Positions 1 to 48,998 of a stretch of 64,000 bases of DNA are shown piece after piece. The position numbers were made by a program, and so were the translations under genes. The number at the start of each line of letters is the position of its first letter. The first letter of the stretch is position 1. The DNA lies in contig NC_041373.1 in assembly GCF_900634415.1 (NCBI RefSeq), positions 13,603,817-13,667,816 on the forward strand, read 5' to 3'. The notes under the pieces are model-generated. The model searched no databases. It saw nothing but the letters and a program-made list of their open reading frames with translations, and was not told the origin of the DNA. Source of the stretch: Cottoperca gobio. Taxonomy: Eukaryota > Chordata > Actinopteri > Perciformes > Bovichtidae.

Positions 1-37874
<37,874 letters not shown>

Positions 37875-37988
37875 AGTCCAGAGAGAGAGAGAGAGACTCT
37901 ACTTCTAAACTTAGAGGATTCTGCTTTACGTAAGAAGGCGATGGCGTCCGACACACTGTGGGATTCTGGGATACGCTCCTCTGGAAGA

Positions 37989-38179
37989 CCCTGAAGGAGT
38001 TTGACCCTGAGGGAGTTTGACCCTGAAGGAGTCTGACCCTGAAGGAGTCTGACCCTGAAGGAGTCTGACCCTGAAGGAGTTTGACCCTGAAGGAGTCTGA
38101 CCCTGGGAGTCTGACCCTGAGAGTCCTGACCCTGAAGGAGTCTGATCCGTCTGACCCTGACCCTGAAGGAGTCTGACCC
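37989..38179 (+). repeat. 15-bp minisatellite in plce1 3' UTR
   Basis: Unit CCTGAAGGAGTCTGA is repeated about 12 times with C/T variation and a few short deletions, starting roughly 115 bp after the stop codon. Confidence 0.97.
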
Positions 38180-41119
38180 CGCCTTGCGTTAGTTGAGCAA
38201 GTGGAGGAACGGGATTCAGGCCTTCAGCCTTTTTTGCTTGGTTCGAAAGATGGACAGGAGTTTCTCCCGGCGTCCCGCGTGCGGGGAGCAGGAAGCTCCG
38301 GCTCCATCTTGGTTTATTGGTTGTTGTGCGGCTCCACAGAGAGTCCGGAGAACCAGAGGCAGCTGCTGTTATTGAAGTCGTCGGGTCTGTGATCAGGGGC
38401 ACAAAGTATTCCTTCTCTTACCAATAAAAAGGAGCACTTCCCTGAGTCACATTCAAAAGATGAAGATGTATGAGTGCCAGTTTTCTTTATCTCCCAAAAA
38501 CGACACCACAAGGAGGGGCTGCAAACTGAGTTTAGAGAACCACAAGAGTTCATCGAGTGTCCTCGGAGAGGCTGCAGTTTGCTATAGGATGGGCTGTGTA
38601 ATGCTTTTGGTTCTTGGTAAGTTTGTAAACTATTCCCTTTCTGGTGTGGCACACAGGAAGCACAGAGCAGACAGAGGGAGATCTGCTGGTTGTAAAAAAC
38701 AAAAATAAAAAAGGAAAGAGAGATGTAGGAGGTGAAACAGTTCTTCTCTCTTTCTCAGGTATGGGCTCTTTTATTCCTGAGGGCTTTGTGAAGGAGGCTG
38801 ACAAGCTGGCTTGTTTGGTTCTTTTCTTACTGTTCCACTTTCACAGTACTGTAAGGGCACCTTTTGGGCAACAAAGCGTGAGCGACATGTTCAGATATTC
38901 TGTAGTAGAATGCTTTTCTTGGACACTAATGTCCTCAAAGGACGTACGCGGACAGCATTTTAAGGCAGTGTAGCTGTGCAATCTTAACTTGTACACGGGC
39001 AAATGTGAAACAACTTCTTATCACTGTGATTTATTATGAGGTCGCTCGTCTATGTTGCCTTAAAATGTTGCAACGCTGCCCCTTTAACTGTTGGTAACTC
39101 TGTGGCTGTAACCCTGAGGACGATCTGCGGCTGGTTCAACAAAGGATTTTAATTCCGTCATCACTAATCATGATGTTAACGAGCATCAATAAGATGTATT
39201 TATAGTCGTTTTGTTTTAGGAATGCTGCTTTTAGCTTGGACAGGGTTGACATTTGACCAATTCAAAGCTTTACCTCGAGTATTTTAAACATTGGAAGGAG
39301 TGAAAGTTTTCACCTTTACCGAAATAAATTGACATTTAATTCCAGGTTTCTGTCCTTGACCGTTTTAGAAAGTATTGAGGTTCAGTACCCAGGTCTAATG
39401 GGAACAGTGCTAAACATGTAAACACTTAAGGGAACTAAAACGATTTCCTCCTTTATATGAATGAAATGATGATTTTAGCTCTAAGATCCTTTGGAGACAA
39501 ACAGCCGACTCGTCTTCAAACAGCATTTTGCACATTTAGTTTTTCCTTTGCTGTCGTCGTCAGTGTTTTTCTGTTGCTGTCTGATAAACGACAGAAACAT
39601 TGAATTGTTATGAGATGGTTAAAAGTTTTGTTTTTTTCATATTTATTACTTTTCATTTTGGCCCAGTAGCGAATTTAGTTTTGAGGAAAGGACAAGTTTG
39701 GATTGTTTTAATAACTCTAAAATCTGCTTCATTGGCCTACATGGACTCTTCCTGGTTTTGAACGCAGTACCTTTATATACGAGCAGCATCGATGGATTGT
39801 CAGTAACGATTGTCGGCTTTTCTTTAGTTCTACTTACTGCTCACTTCAATTTTCTTTCACAATTCACTCAACGTTGATTCACTCGGGGCCACTTTCCTCC
39901 TTTTTTTCTGTTTTGATTTGAAGTTGTTGATTCAGTTTAGATCATTTTTTTTAATCTGGTATAGTTGTATTTGGTATTTCAGTTATTAATACATAGATAT
40001 TCCCTCTAGTGTCGTCGTGCGGATCCTCGAGGAGCCCACTAAAACTCAACTGAAAATGAGTTTTGTGCGTCGTTAAACTGAAAATAATCTGGGGTTAAGG
40101 ATAAATGATATGTAATGAGGTACATTTGCTTATTTTTAACCCACATTCACAACATAAAACTTATCATTTGAAAGCAGCTTTCTAAAAGTACAGTCACCAA
40201 GTACAATGCTTTTAAAAATGTCACACTCCACACAAATGGTGTGTGTCCTTTTACTTTCATTTGTCTTGAAGTAAAACTTAATGATATTTGACTTTTAGTG
40301 CAATAAGTTCTTTAAGTTTCCTTCACACACAAAGCTTATGTTTCGTTATTTGGTAATGCGGTAGGACGGTCCCAAAGGCCAGAAACCACAACTCTACTTA
40401 CAACTACCGAGTGAAATCAGCTGATAGATCTATGTGAAAGTCCACTGACTTTAAACAGAAAGGGACATGTTCTGTTCATGTAAATGTGTAATCTGAGTAT
40501 CTGTATCTCTAGTTTTCCTTCTTTCTAACCTGTAGACCTCATTTCTGAATGTAACATTTCTTAATGTGTTGAACCTGAGACAAGTGTGTGTGTTTGAATG
40601 TTATTTATTATAATGTGAAGCCCTGGTAGGCGATTTATCTGTTGTATCGTTTCCTGTAAGTAGTTTTAAGTGTTATTTTTTTATTTATTTCGATATGCGA
40701 GAAGATAAACTCTCCACTGCCCTAAACTTTAGTCAAACTTACTTTTACGTGTAAAGTATTCCGTATAGAATCCATATGTCCGGCATGTTAGTCTGCAGTA
40801 CACAGCGGCATCTTTTAATGCCTTTTATTTCATTTAGTTTTCACAAATGTGGATAAAAGTTGACTCTTTGAAACTTTGTCCAAACATTTTTTTTGAAAAT
40901 ATTTTTGCTGTATTGGTTATATCCGCTGAGACATGTGTGTTTCATCATTAGCACTCTGTTGTTTCCATAAAATGTGCAGTATACCCTTTAACATCCACTA
41001 TCCGTGTTATGACGTGTACAAGTGAACTTTTGTCTATTTACTTGAATTTTTAAATGGATGAGAATTGGTGGATTTGTCATATACCAGATCACAATGCAAA
41101 TAAATAGTACTTACTGTTG

Positions 41120-41158
<39 letters not shown>

Positions 41159-41931
41159 AGTGTGACCAGCTGCACCGACTACATGACAACAAGAAAACCA
41201 CATCTAGTAATTTGTTGTTTACTAACAATGTTGTGACACAAGATCAAAGAGCGAAAGAGTTTTTAAAAAGTAAACTGTTGGAAACAAACCTCGGCGAGGA
41301 CATAATCAGTTGTTTTCGTTTGCCAGAAAGAAACGATTCTGAGCCTTAATGACGAGTTTCCCAGCGGTGAACTGTCCCGTCACATGAAGACGACACGTGT
41401 CCGTGCCGCTACACGTCTGTACTGCGTTGTTAATCGTAGCTGCATTTCCTCAGTTCAATCTCTTTGTAACTAACCGTCAAATATTTCGATAATGCAAACG
41501 TTTTTACTCGACTGGATGAAGATAAACTGACTTTTTAATGACACACTATGACTTTCTTGTGACATGCTAAACTTTGTCCTTATTGACATTTGTATGACCT
41601 TTTGTTAGATGCATTCTGCAGGCACCAATTGGCCTAAAACTGGTCATACAAGTACATGTAGTAAAATTGTAGTTATTGTACTAAATGCTCCTTTATGAGT
41701 TGTGCAAACTCTCCTACTTATTAAACTAAATAAACTATTATTAACCCCTCTTGGATTAGCTGGAAAATGCAATACCACTTGTTACAAGTCAAAGAATGGC
41801 CCATTTCAGAATAATGTACATTATTATTGATTTATAATTGTGATGCGTTAATGTGAACATTACTTCAGTGCTGCAGTTAGTAATGGTGGGGCTTATTTTG
41901 TACAATATATACTGCCGGGTACCAAGAGAGG

Positions 41932-41937
41932 AATAAA
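41932..41937 (+). terminator. plce1: candidate polyadenylation signal of plce1
   Basis: AATAAA followed by a T-rich stretch (TCTTATCTTTATCC) within 15 bp, at the end of the 3' gene-free region. Confidence 0.5.
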
Positions 41938-41997
41938 ATCTTATCTTTATCCATAATAATTTGCATTATATTTCGTATTATTAATATAAACCCCCTG

Positions 41998-42093
41998 GAG
42001 TAAAACGTAGAATATTTCCCTCTGAATTGTAGAAGTATACAAGTATAAAGTAGCAGAAACCTTTGAGTACAGTACTTTAGTAAATGTACTTTA
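41998..42093 (+). repeat. degenerate teleost interspersed repeat
   Basis: GTAGAATATTTCCCTCTGAA, GTATAAAGTAGCAGAAAC and GTACAGTACTTTAGTAAATG occur in the order of a repeat I recognise as common in teleost introns and UTRs. Confidence 0.5.
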
Positions 42094-43014
42094 GGTGCTT
42101 CTCATTCACACGATGAATAAATGACACCATGTGATCACTACATCGCTAAAACAAAAGAAGAAAGCAAACTTAATGTTCATCGCTGTCTGCACATTTGCAT
42201 CGCAGCCCGTCAGCAAACTGCATCTCAAATCATCTGTAAAAAAAAAAAAAAAAAAACTTAATACATCAGCTTTTCTTTTTGGGGGCCGAAATTCACTTTT
42301 CAACCTAATTTCAGCCACTAATCAAACCTCCAGCGTCCGTGTCACAGATTAATGAGCCGAGTTCATTCTGCCTTCTCCTCCAATAAAGCACAGTGGACTC
42401 AGGACTCTGGGACATAATCAGCTCATTTAGTTGAATCAATAACAGCGGCTCAGGCGTGCCCCTTCCTTCCAGAAACTGTTTCAAATATCACTCTTCGGTA
42501 CAGTCCGCTAATTCCGGGTAATAAGGAGCACTCGCTTTCAAATATCACCGCCAGTGTGGCTCCCTCTGTTGAGTTCCTAATGCAAATCTATGCAAGTCAT
42601 CAAAAAGAAATGTGAGCGGTAGAAATCTGGTCATTCTGCAGCTTTAATGGTCCAACTTCTCTCAGGCTTCAAATGGAATAATTCACTGTGATGTGGTTCA
42701 CAATTTAAAAAGTTCTCCCACCTTTTATTACGATGAACTTTGACGAGGAAGAAGGACCCATGTGCTCCGGCGGGTGGATGAAAAATAACCTTTTCAGTAT
42801 AAGATGATATGTGGAAAACCTTTCTGAAACTCACAGCCTGTAATAGAGTTAAAGCTGTCATCTGCGTTTCTTTCTTTTTTTATGACTAAAGTGTGCATTT
42901 AATGTGATATCATATGCACATTGGGCATCGTGACACCAAACGTATTTAAAAACGCCATTTTAGACTCACTCAGCCTCAAAATTGACTTCATGTCAATTAG
43001 GTTTCAAATAAGCC

Positions 43015-43102
43015 AAGAGCTAGAGGAGAAGAATAACACGTCAATCTTCTCATCTGACTCTTGGTGAGAAAGCGTAAAACAATTCAAACTATTCCTTTTA
43101 AA
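43015..43102 (+). repeat. degenerate teleost interspersed repeat
   Basis: CAATCTTCTCATCTGACTCT, GAGAAAGCGTAAAA and CAAACTATTCCTTTTA resemble the same family as 50020-50190 and the fragment at 47735-47775. Confidence 0.5.
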
Positions 43103-43298
43103 ACACCCTTTAACGTTAAAGAAAAGAGAGAAACAAAGTCTTAAATCTGCAGTTGGAACCAGAAAAGCTCCGTCAACCGTCCTCTGACCTTTACAAAGTC
43201 CCGTCTCACAGTCACGTCGTGTTAGTTGTAGACAGAGGAGACATAGACACAGCACCCAGTTAGCCAAAACTCCACGTTTTCAATGGATGAAATTGTCT

Positions 43299-43304
43299 TT
43301 TATT
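43299..43304 (-). terminator. pcdh15: candidate polyadenylation signal for pcdh15 CD3 mRNA
   Basis: AATAAA on the minus strand, 835 bp downstream of the CD3 stop codon. If used, the convergent mRNAs end about 1.35 kb apart. A second AATAAA lies inside the MITE near 43660. Confidence 0.4.
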
Positions 43305-43636
43305 TGGATAAAGTTTGCCAAGCAACTTGACAAGGATAAAAAGGCAAGTTTGAACAATACAAGACTTCATGTGTCAATGCAAAGTGTCAGGCAAATTCAA
43401 GATGAGTCGCACCAGTCGCCGTAATACTGAATGAAACAAGTGCAGTTCCATACAGAGACGCCAGTCGCTTAATTAAAGGGCCATACAAAGTCCATAGACT
43501 TTCTCCTCAAGTTTCTTTCATCATCTCTTAGCAAAGTAGAAATATAACAAGTCCTCTCATTCTAGGTCCAGGTTTCCAAAGGTGTGGCAGCTCTTAGATC
43601 AGTTGGGCTTTATATTTGTATCATCTGTCTCTGAAG

Positions 43637-43927
43637 TTAAAGGTGCAGTGTGTAGGATTTATTAGCAGATACGAAATATAATATTCACTATTATGTTTTC
43701 ACCTGAAACTAAGAATTGTTGTGTTTTCCTTAGCTTAGAATGAGCCCTTTATATCTACATAGGGATCACATGTTGCACCGCCATGTTCCTACAGTAGCCC
43801 ACAATGGACAAAAACTCTAGAGAGGGCCTTTTTGCGTTTTTACGTGACCTGAAGGCCACCGTAGTTCTCCGACTTCCTTGCAACCTCACCGCTAGATGCC
43901 AATACATCCTACACATTGCTCCTTTAA
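43637..43927. mobile_element. MITE with TTAA target site (piggyBac-like)
   Basis: Terminal inverted repeats AGGTGCAGTGTGTAGGAT (left) and the inverse of ATCCTACACATTGCTCCT (right) are flanked by TTAA on both sides. The interior (GCCACCGTAGTTCTCC, CAACCTCACCGCTAGATGCC) is a family I recognise as frequent in teleosts. It is non-coding and lies in the presumed pcdh15 CD3 3' UTR. Confidence 0.8.
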
Positions 43928-44138
43928 TGATAAAATGAAATTATTTCGTTGATAAGTGAAGAGTCTTACATCTTATTGACATTCAGTTTAAACACCAGAA
44001 TGTGCTAATTCACCTTTCAGCTGAGTACCGATCTGTTAATTAGATTGAATTGGATTGGACCATCCCCTATTAGTTCCACAAGTAATGAACACACATGATC
44101 TTTGCAATAAGGAGCGAGCGCAGTGGAGTCGCAATCAG

Positions 44139-44921
44139 TCAGAGTTTAGTCATGGGTATGTGAAGGCTGTTCCACGGGCCCATCCATAGCTCCTCCTCAT
44201 CCGACTGCGTTCTGTCACTCGGGCACTCCAACGGCTCCCCAATAACGAGTCCGTCGTCATCGTCGTCATTGCAGCCGTCTACCTGCGACTCCCGCTCGCC
44301 TTCTTGCAGCTCGTCTCTCTCGGCTGTGCTCTGAGGCGGCTCCGTGCCACCCTGCGCCGCTTTGAGCAGGTTTGATTTAGACGCTACGCTGTCAGGGCCC
44401 GTGTTGCTTGTGCCGGTCGACCCTAAAGAACCGCTGGATTGTCGAGTGTTGAACAAATTCACCGCTTTATTGTTGTCAGTGTTTGCGAAAGAGGAAGTGG
44501 CCGTCGCAGCGGCGGCCATTCCCGAACTTTGGAAGGTGCGCAGCGTGTTGCACCCGCTGTCTGCTGCTGTTCTGGGGTTGCTCAGAGGTACTCTTTCCTC
44601 CAGTGTCGCTGCCATTTTGTCTAGTTTTTTAAAGTGCTTGGTCAGCCGTGAGCTGAAGACGGGGGAGGTGAGTTTGAGGTTGTTGTTCGTGGTGGTGGTG
44701 GTGGTGTGTGTGTGTGTGGGACACGTGGCATTTATTGTGCGTCGGGTGCGAATAATGGAGCCATTCTGGGCCACGTAGATGCTGCCGTTAACGTTAGCGT
44801 GGCTGTTGAGGGTGGAGGGTAAGCGGCTGCGTTGGGTCTCCGGCAGGCTGTCCTCCCCGGTGGAGCTGGTCTCATATTCCCGGTCCACCACCAACTTGAT
44901 CCGACGTTTTTTACTGCCCTG
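44139..44921 (-). CDS. pcdh15: pcdh15 CD3-type terminal exon (ends MTKL)
   Basis: Acceptor TTTTTCCAGCAG is a tandem NAGNAG (exon start 44921 or 44918). Entry is phase 0. Begins QGSKKRRIKLVVDREYETSS and ends SDEEELWMGPWNSLHIPMTK-L, both strongly conserved with the mammalian CD3 end. The middle is diverged and has a short Thr/Asn run over a GT/GGT tract near 44690-44720. C-terminal MTKL is a class I PDZ-type ligand. Stop TGA 44141-44139. Confidence 0.96.
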   Translation of the reverse strand, partial: QGSKKRRIKLVVDREYETSSTGEDSLPETQRSRLPSTLNSHANVNGSIYVAQNGSIIRTRRTINATCPTHTHTTTTTTNNNLKLTSPVFSSRLTKHFKKLDKMAATLEERVPLSNPRTAADSGCNTLRTFQSSGMAAAATATSSFANTDNNKAVNLFNTRQSSGSLGSTGTSNTGPDSVASKSNLLKAAQGGTEPPQSTAERDELQEGERESQVDGCNDDDDDGLVIGEPLECPSDRTQSDEEELWMGPWNSLHIPMTKL

Positions 44922-45543
44922 CTGGAAAAACACACAAATAAATCAGGAAACTTCTGATACAAAGTCCGAGAGAAATCACACAAAGAGAATCACGGCCACG
45001 TCTGTGCTCTCCTGTCATACAGTAATGATAGTAATAGTGTCATTTAAAGAGTTGTAAAGCCCCCGTCTCTTAGTTATATAACATTAGGTAGGAGCTTCTT
45101 CTGAGCCAGTATGAACAGGAAGATTAAAGCAACCAATAACTCATTCAATGGACATTTAGACATGTGACATGTGAGTATTGTTTTAGGAAAGACTTCAGAG
45201 ACATCAGAGCACTGATCCCAACCGTAGTACATTTCTACTGCAGCGAGCTGAGCACTGGGACCACTAGAGGTCAGGGGAAACAACGCCTACTGATACTACA
45301 TACATACTTTTGTAAGATCAAATGTAATCTGTGACATTTTTAGGATTGTTTTTCTTGTAAAAATCAAGAAATGTATGATTTGAAAGTGTAAAAGTAGCAC
45401 GTTCACTGCAAACTCACCACACAGCACAGACAGGTCAGTGCAGCATTGTTTACTCCACTTTGGATCAAGTGGAGCATTGAGGTAATATATTGACTTTAAC
45501 TCTTCATAACATCAAACACTAGGTCAGAGCAAACAATACTGTG

Positions 45544-45574
<31 letters not shown>

Positions 45575-48039
45575 TGGAAGAAGAAAACGACCATCATATT
45601 TCCCATTTAACCCCGTTACAAAGAAAACATCTTCTTCCCCTTCAGATAACAAGTGCCGGAAGTACTGACTGATGGACACAGAAGAAGAACTGACTAATGT
45701 AAGAAGCTTGAGCGAACAAAGAGGGGTCAGCGAGTAACAAGCAGCAGAGAAATGAACAGCTGGAAGTGGAGCTTTCACAAAAGGAAAATGAGCTCAGGAG
45801 AAAAGTTATGGAAGCAAAGCAACCAGTCGACCGTTTCTGACAAGAAGAAGGAGAGGAGGACAGGTAAAGATTCAACATACAAGGCAAAGATCCAGAGGAA
45901 GAGATACTCAGAGGACATGCGGGCAATTTAAAATCCTGTGAATGTAAATCGCAGCAAACGAGGAAGACGAGATTATAGTAATAAGTTCCACCCAGGTGAT
46001 GACTGCACACTGAATCCTTACTTGGTGGCAAAGAGTTTAATCTGATGGCGCTGAGGCCTCATCTGCATTTCAATCGGTCGACTCATTTTCGTCATCCTTG
46101 TCTCCTCCCCCACCATGGCAGCTGCTTCTCTCCTCCTCCTCCGTGTCCTCGATGATGGGCGACAAGTCGCTGGAGGTGTCCATCATGCCCGAGCTGGCGT
46201 CTGATTGGACGTGTTGCCTGCTCAACGAAGCCTTTCCAGATCCGACGCTTTTTCCCCCTTCCTCCTCCTCCTCTCCTGATTCCTCCTCTTCCTCGCTCTC
46301 TTCTTCTATTGTCTCATGTGAAGAACGGGAGTGTCTGGAAGTCTGGGGCCTCGTACCTGAATATGTGGAACCTTTAGAGTCACTGCTGCTGTTTGTGGAG
46401 CGGCCGCTTCTTTCTCGCCGTCTACTTTTGCTCTTTAAGTTGGCACTACTTCTTCTTCTCTTCCTACTCCTCGCAGAACTGTTACTAACATTACCGTTTG
46501 AGCGTTTTCTGCTCGACGCTCTCCTTTCATCCCCACTCTCCAACCCTGACTCCCTTTCAGACTCACACCCCTTATCTTGACTTCCACTCTCTGACTCTCT
46601 GTCTGTGTCAGGGGTTGACTTTTCTGTTTCTGTGTCGGAAGGTGTCTTGTCGTGCTCGGCTGTAGCAGATGAGGTGGGGCTACTCGCGTCGGAGGGACTA
46701 CATTCTGACGGAGACCCTTTGCTGCCACTTCCTGTTTCTGAATCACTGTCATGAAATGTTTTTTCTCTCTCCCACCACACCTCAGAGGAACTATTGTCCT
46801 CTCCTAACGCGCTCTCCCACCTCCTCCTCTCGTCCCTCACGGCTCTCTCCGACACTGATGCAGAAACGCTCATTTCTCCTATGGAGCCATACATCTTCCT
46901 ACTGTTCTCGTCGGCTCTGTCCCGGCTTCTTACATTGCTCCACTGCTGGTCTCCCACCCTGGCGGGTCCCTGGAGCCTTCTGGTGAGGGAGATAAGGCTG
47001 AGGGCCTCGCTCAGCTTTTGTTTCACTGGCGGGGGTTTGCTGGCTTCTGCAGACGTTTGGAAATAACTCCCGTTGATGACCATGCCGTCGTCCAGGCTGG
47101 CAAAGTGGCCAGGCAGCTCTGCCCTACTCTCTGGCTGGATGCCTTCTCCTCCTTCGACAGCATTTCTCATCCTATTGTTCGTCACGCCACCTCTGTTGCT
47201 TCTTCCCCATGTTTCCATTCCTCCTCTTTCTGCTGCTTCATCTCTTCCTCCCCATCTGTTCCCTGCTTCCCCTCGCTCAAATCCTCTTCCCACCCGTTCC
47301 CTCATTCTTTCCTCCAGTCTCCCTCCCTCCGCCTCTTCCACCGGCCTGACTCTGGCTTTGTTCCAGGGCGGGTGGATGGCAGGAGGTTGTCCAGATGTTT
47401 TACTACCAGAGGATAGCAGCGTGCTCACTTTCATCGCGGCCTTCAACCTGGCGGCCGCACTTGAGCTCTTGGGCTTCGTGTACTTGGTTGTACCACCCTC
47501 TGACGGTTGGGGTTTGTCGCCCTCAGCTCTTGGGGCTGCTGAGGTCTTTCTTGACGGCCCCTGAGAAGGTGGAGGACGTGGCCGGAGGTAGGCAGGGTGT
47601 GGGGCCGATCTACCTCCATGAATGTGTCTCTTCACCTGTTGTCATGATGATATTTGTACAAAACCAAATAAGAACATTTATAAGACATTTAAACGGCAAA
47701 ACGTATCATCCCACGCAACACTCTGCGGGGACGTGAATAAGCATATTTCCCAAAATGTTGAACTGTTTGTTTAGAATAACGCTGAGTCCCAACCTTCAGT
47801 CTAATGCTGCATTTCCACTTCATGGTACGACACGGCTCTACTCACTACGTGTTAGTGAATATCTAAAGGTTGCTGTTCTGCTTCTGCAGTAGTTTTCTGT
47901 GTTTACCTCTCCGTCAGACTCCTGAGGGCTGTAGTAGTAACTGCCGTCGTCATCAACAACGACTTCTCCATATTCGTCGTAGAAGCCGGAGGGTGAAATC
48001 AGTTTCCTGCGACTGCCGTACTGAGGAAGCTCATACCTG

Positions 48040-48078
<39 letters not shown>

Positions 48079-48327
48079 ACAGGTGAGCAAGAATCAATAA
48101 GAAGCTCTGCACAGCACAAATGGCAACAGCTGTCACGCAACTTTCAATACCGGTTACGTCTTGTTCGCAAATTTCAAAAAGTGTTGAGCAGCCGGACCTT
48201 CTGTCAGCGGGTCAATGACGGCATGAAACTGTCCATAAATCACCGAATACATAACAGAAACCAAGCGAGGTCCTTGAGCATACAGTCATAAATATGCACA
48301 AAGTTGTAGTAAGCCTTTGGGAGATTA

Positions 48328-48364
<37 letters not shown>

Positions 48365-48947
48365 CCGTTATAAAACAGTTTCAGCCAATCAGAAGTAAAG
48401 ACAGGACAGAAATGTGCTTTACAAACAGAAGTGTTGCACTCTGCTAATGCTGATCCACAGCCACTTAAGCAACAACACACACAGGGCCACACTGTGGTTT
48501 CACTGCAGTGTGTAATTACTTGCCTAAGCAAAGCTGACTAAATCACAAAAGGAGCATTTTGTTGCCAGAAAACATTTTTGAAGGAAACACTAGTATAAAT
48601 GTTCCCTCCCTTTTGTCTCTCTGTTGCCGGGAGCATTGCCTGGCTCCACCGGCCAAAAAAACTGTGTTGTGCATCACCACTTGGGCTCTGTGCCCTGCAG
48701 AGAGAAACTAGAGCGACTGGGTCAAAGCAAACTAAACATCTTTTCAAATGCTATCCCGGAAACATTACATCCCGGTGTGATTAAAGTAACGCGTCTGCTG
48801 GACGTCCTTCGGCTCGGTTCCATAACAGAGTTGTACAGAAAAGTTGCCTCGTGTAATCACTCTGCTTACAGTCAACCGGTGGGAGAAGTTGCCCTCCTAT
48901 TACATTAAGTAGCCAAGTAATAAACAAATGGAAGCAAGAGGATGACT

Positions 48948-48998
<51 letters not shown>

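Larger units (their letters stand above)
37875..41950 (+). other. plce1: probable plce1 3' UTR
   Basis: No coding exon on either strand. Contains the 15-bp minisatellite at 37989-38179, AATAAA at 38423-38428 and at 41932-41937, and (GT)n at 41123-41152. The 41932 signal is the last one before the repeat at 41998. The UTR end is inferred, not observed. Confidence 0.6.

Noticed and set aside
37926..38402. Minus-strand 158-codon frame with repeated GQTPSGSDSF
   Set aside because: Produced by the 15-bp minisatellite in the plce1 3' UTR; no start context or splice sites.
46098..47564. Several + strand frames of 100-163 codons rich in Ser, Leu and Pro
   Set aside because: Shadows of the compositionally biased 521-codon pcdh15 exon on the opposite strand.
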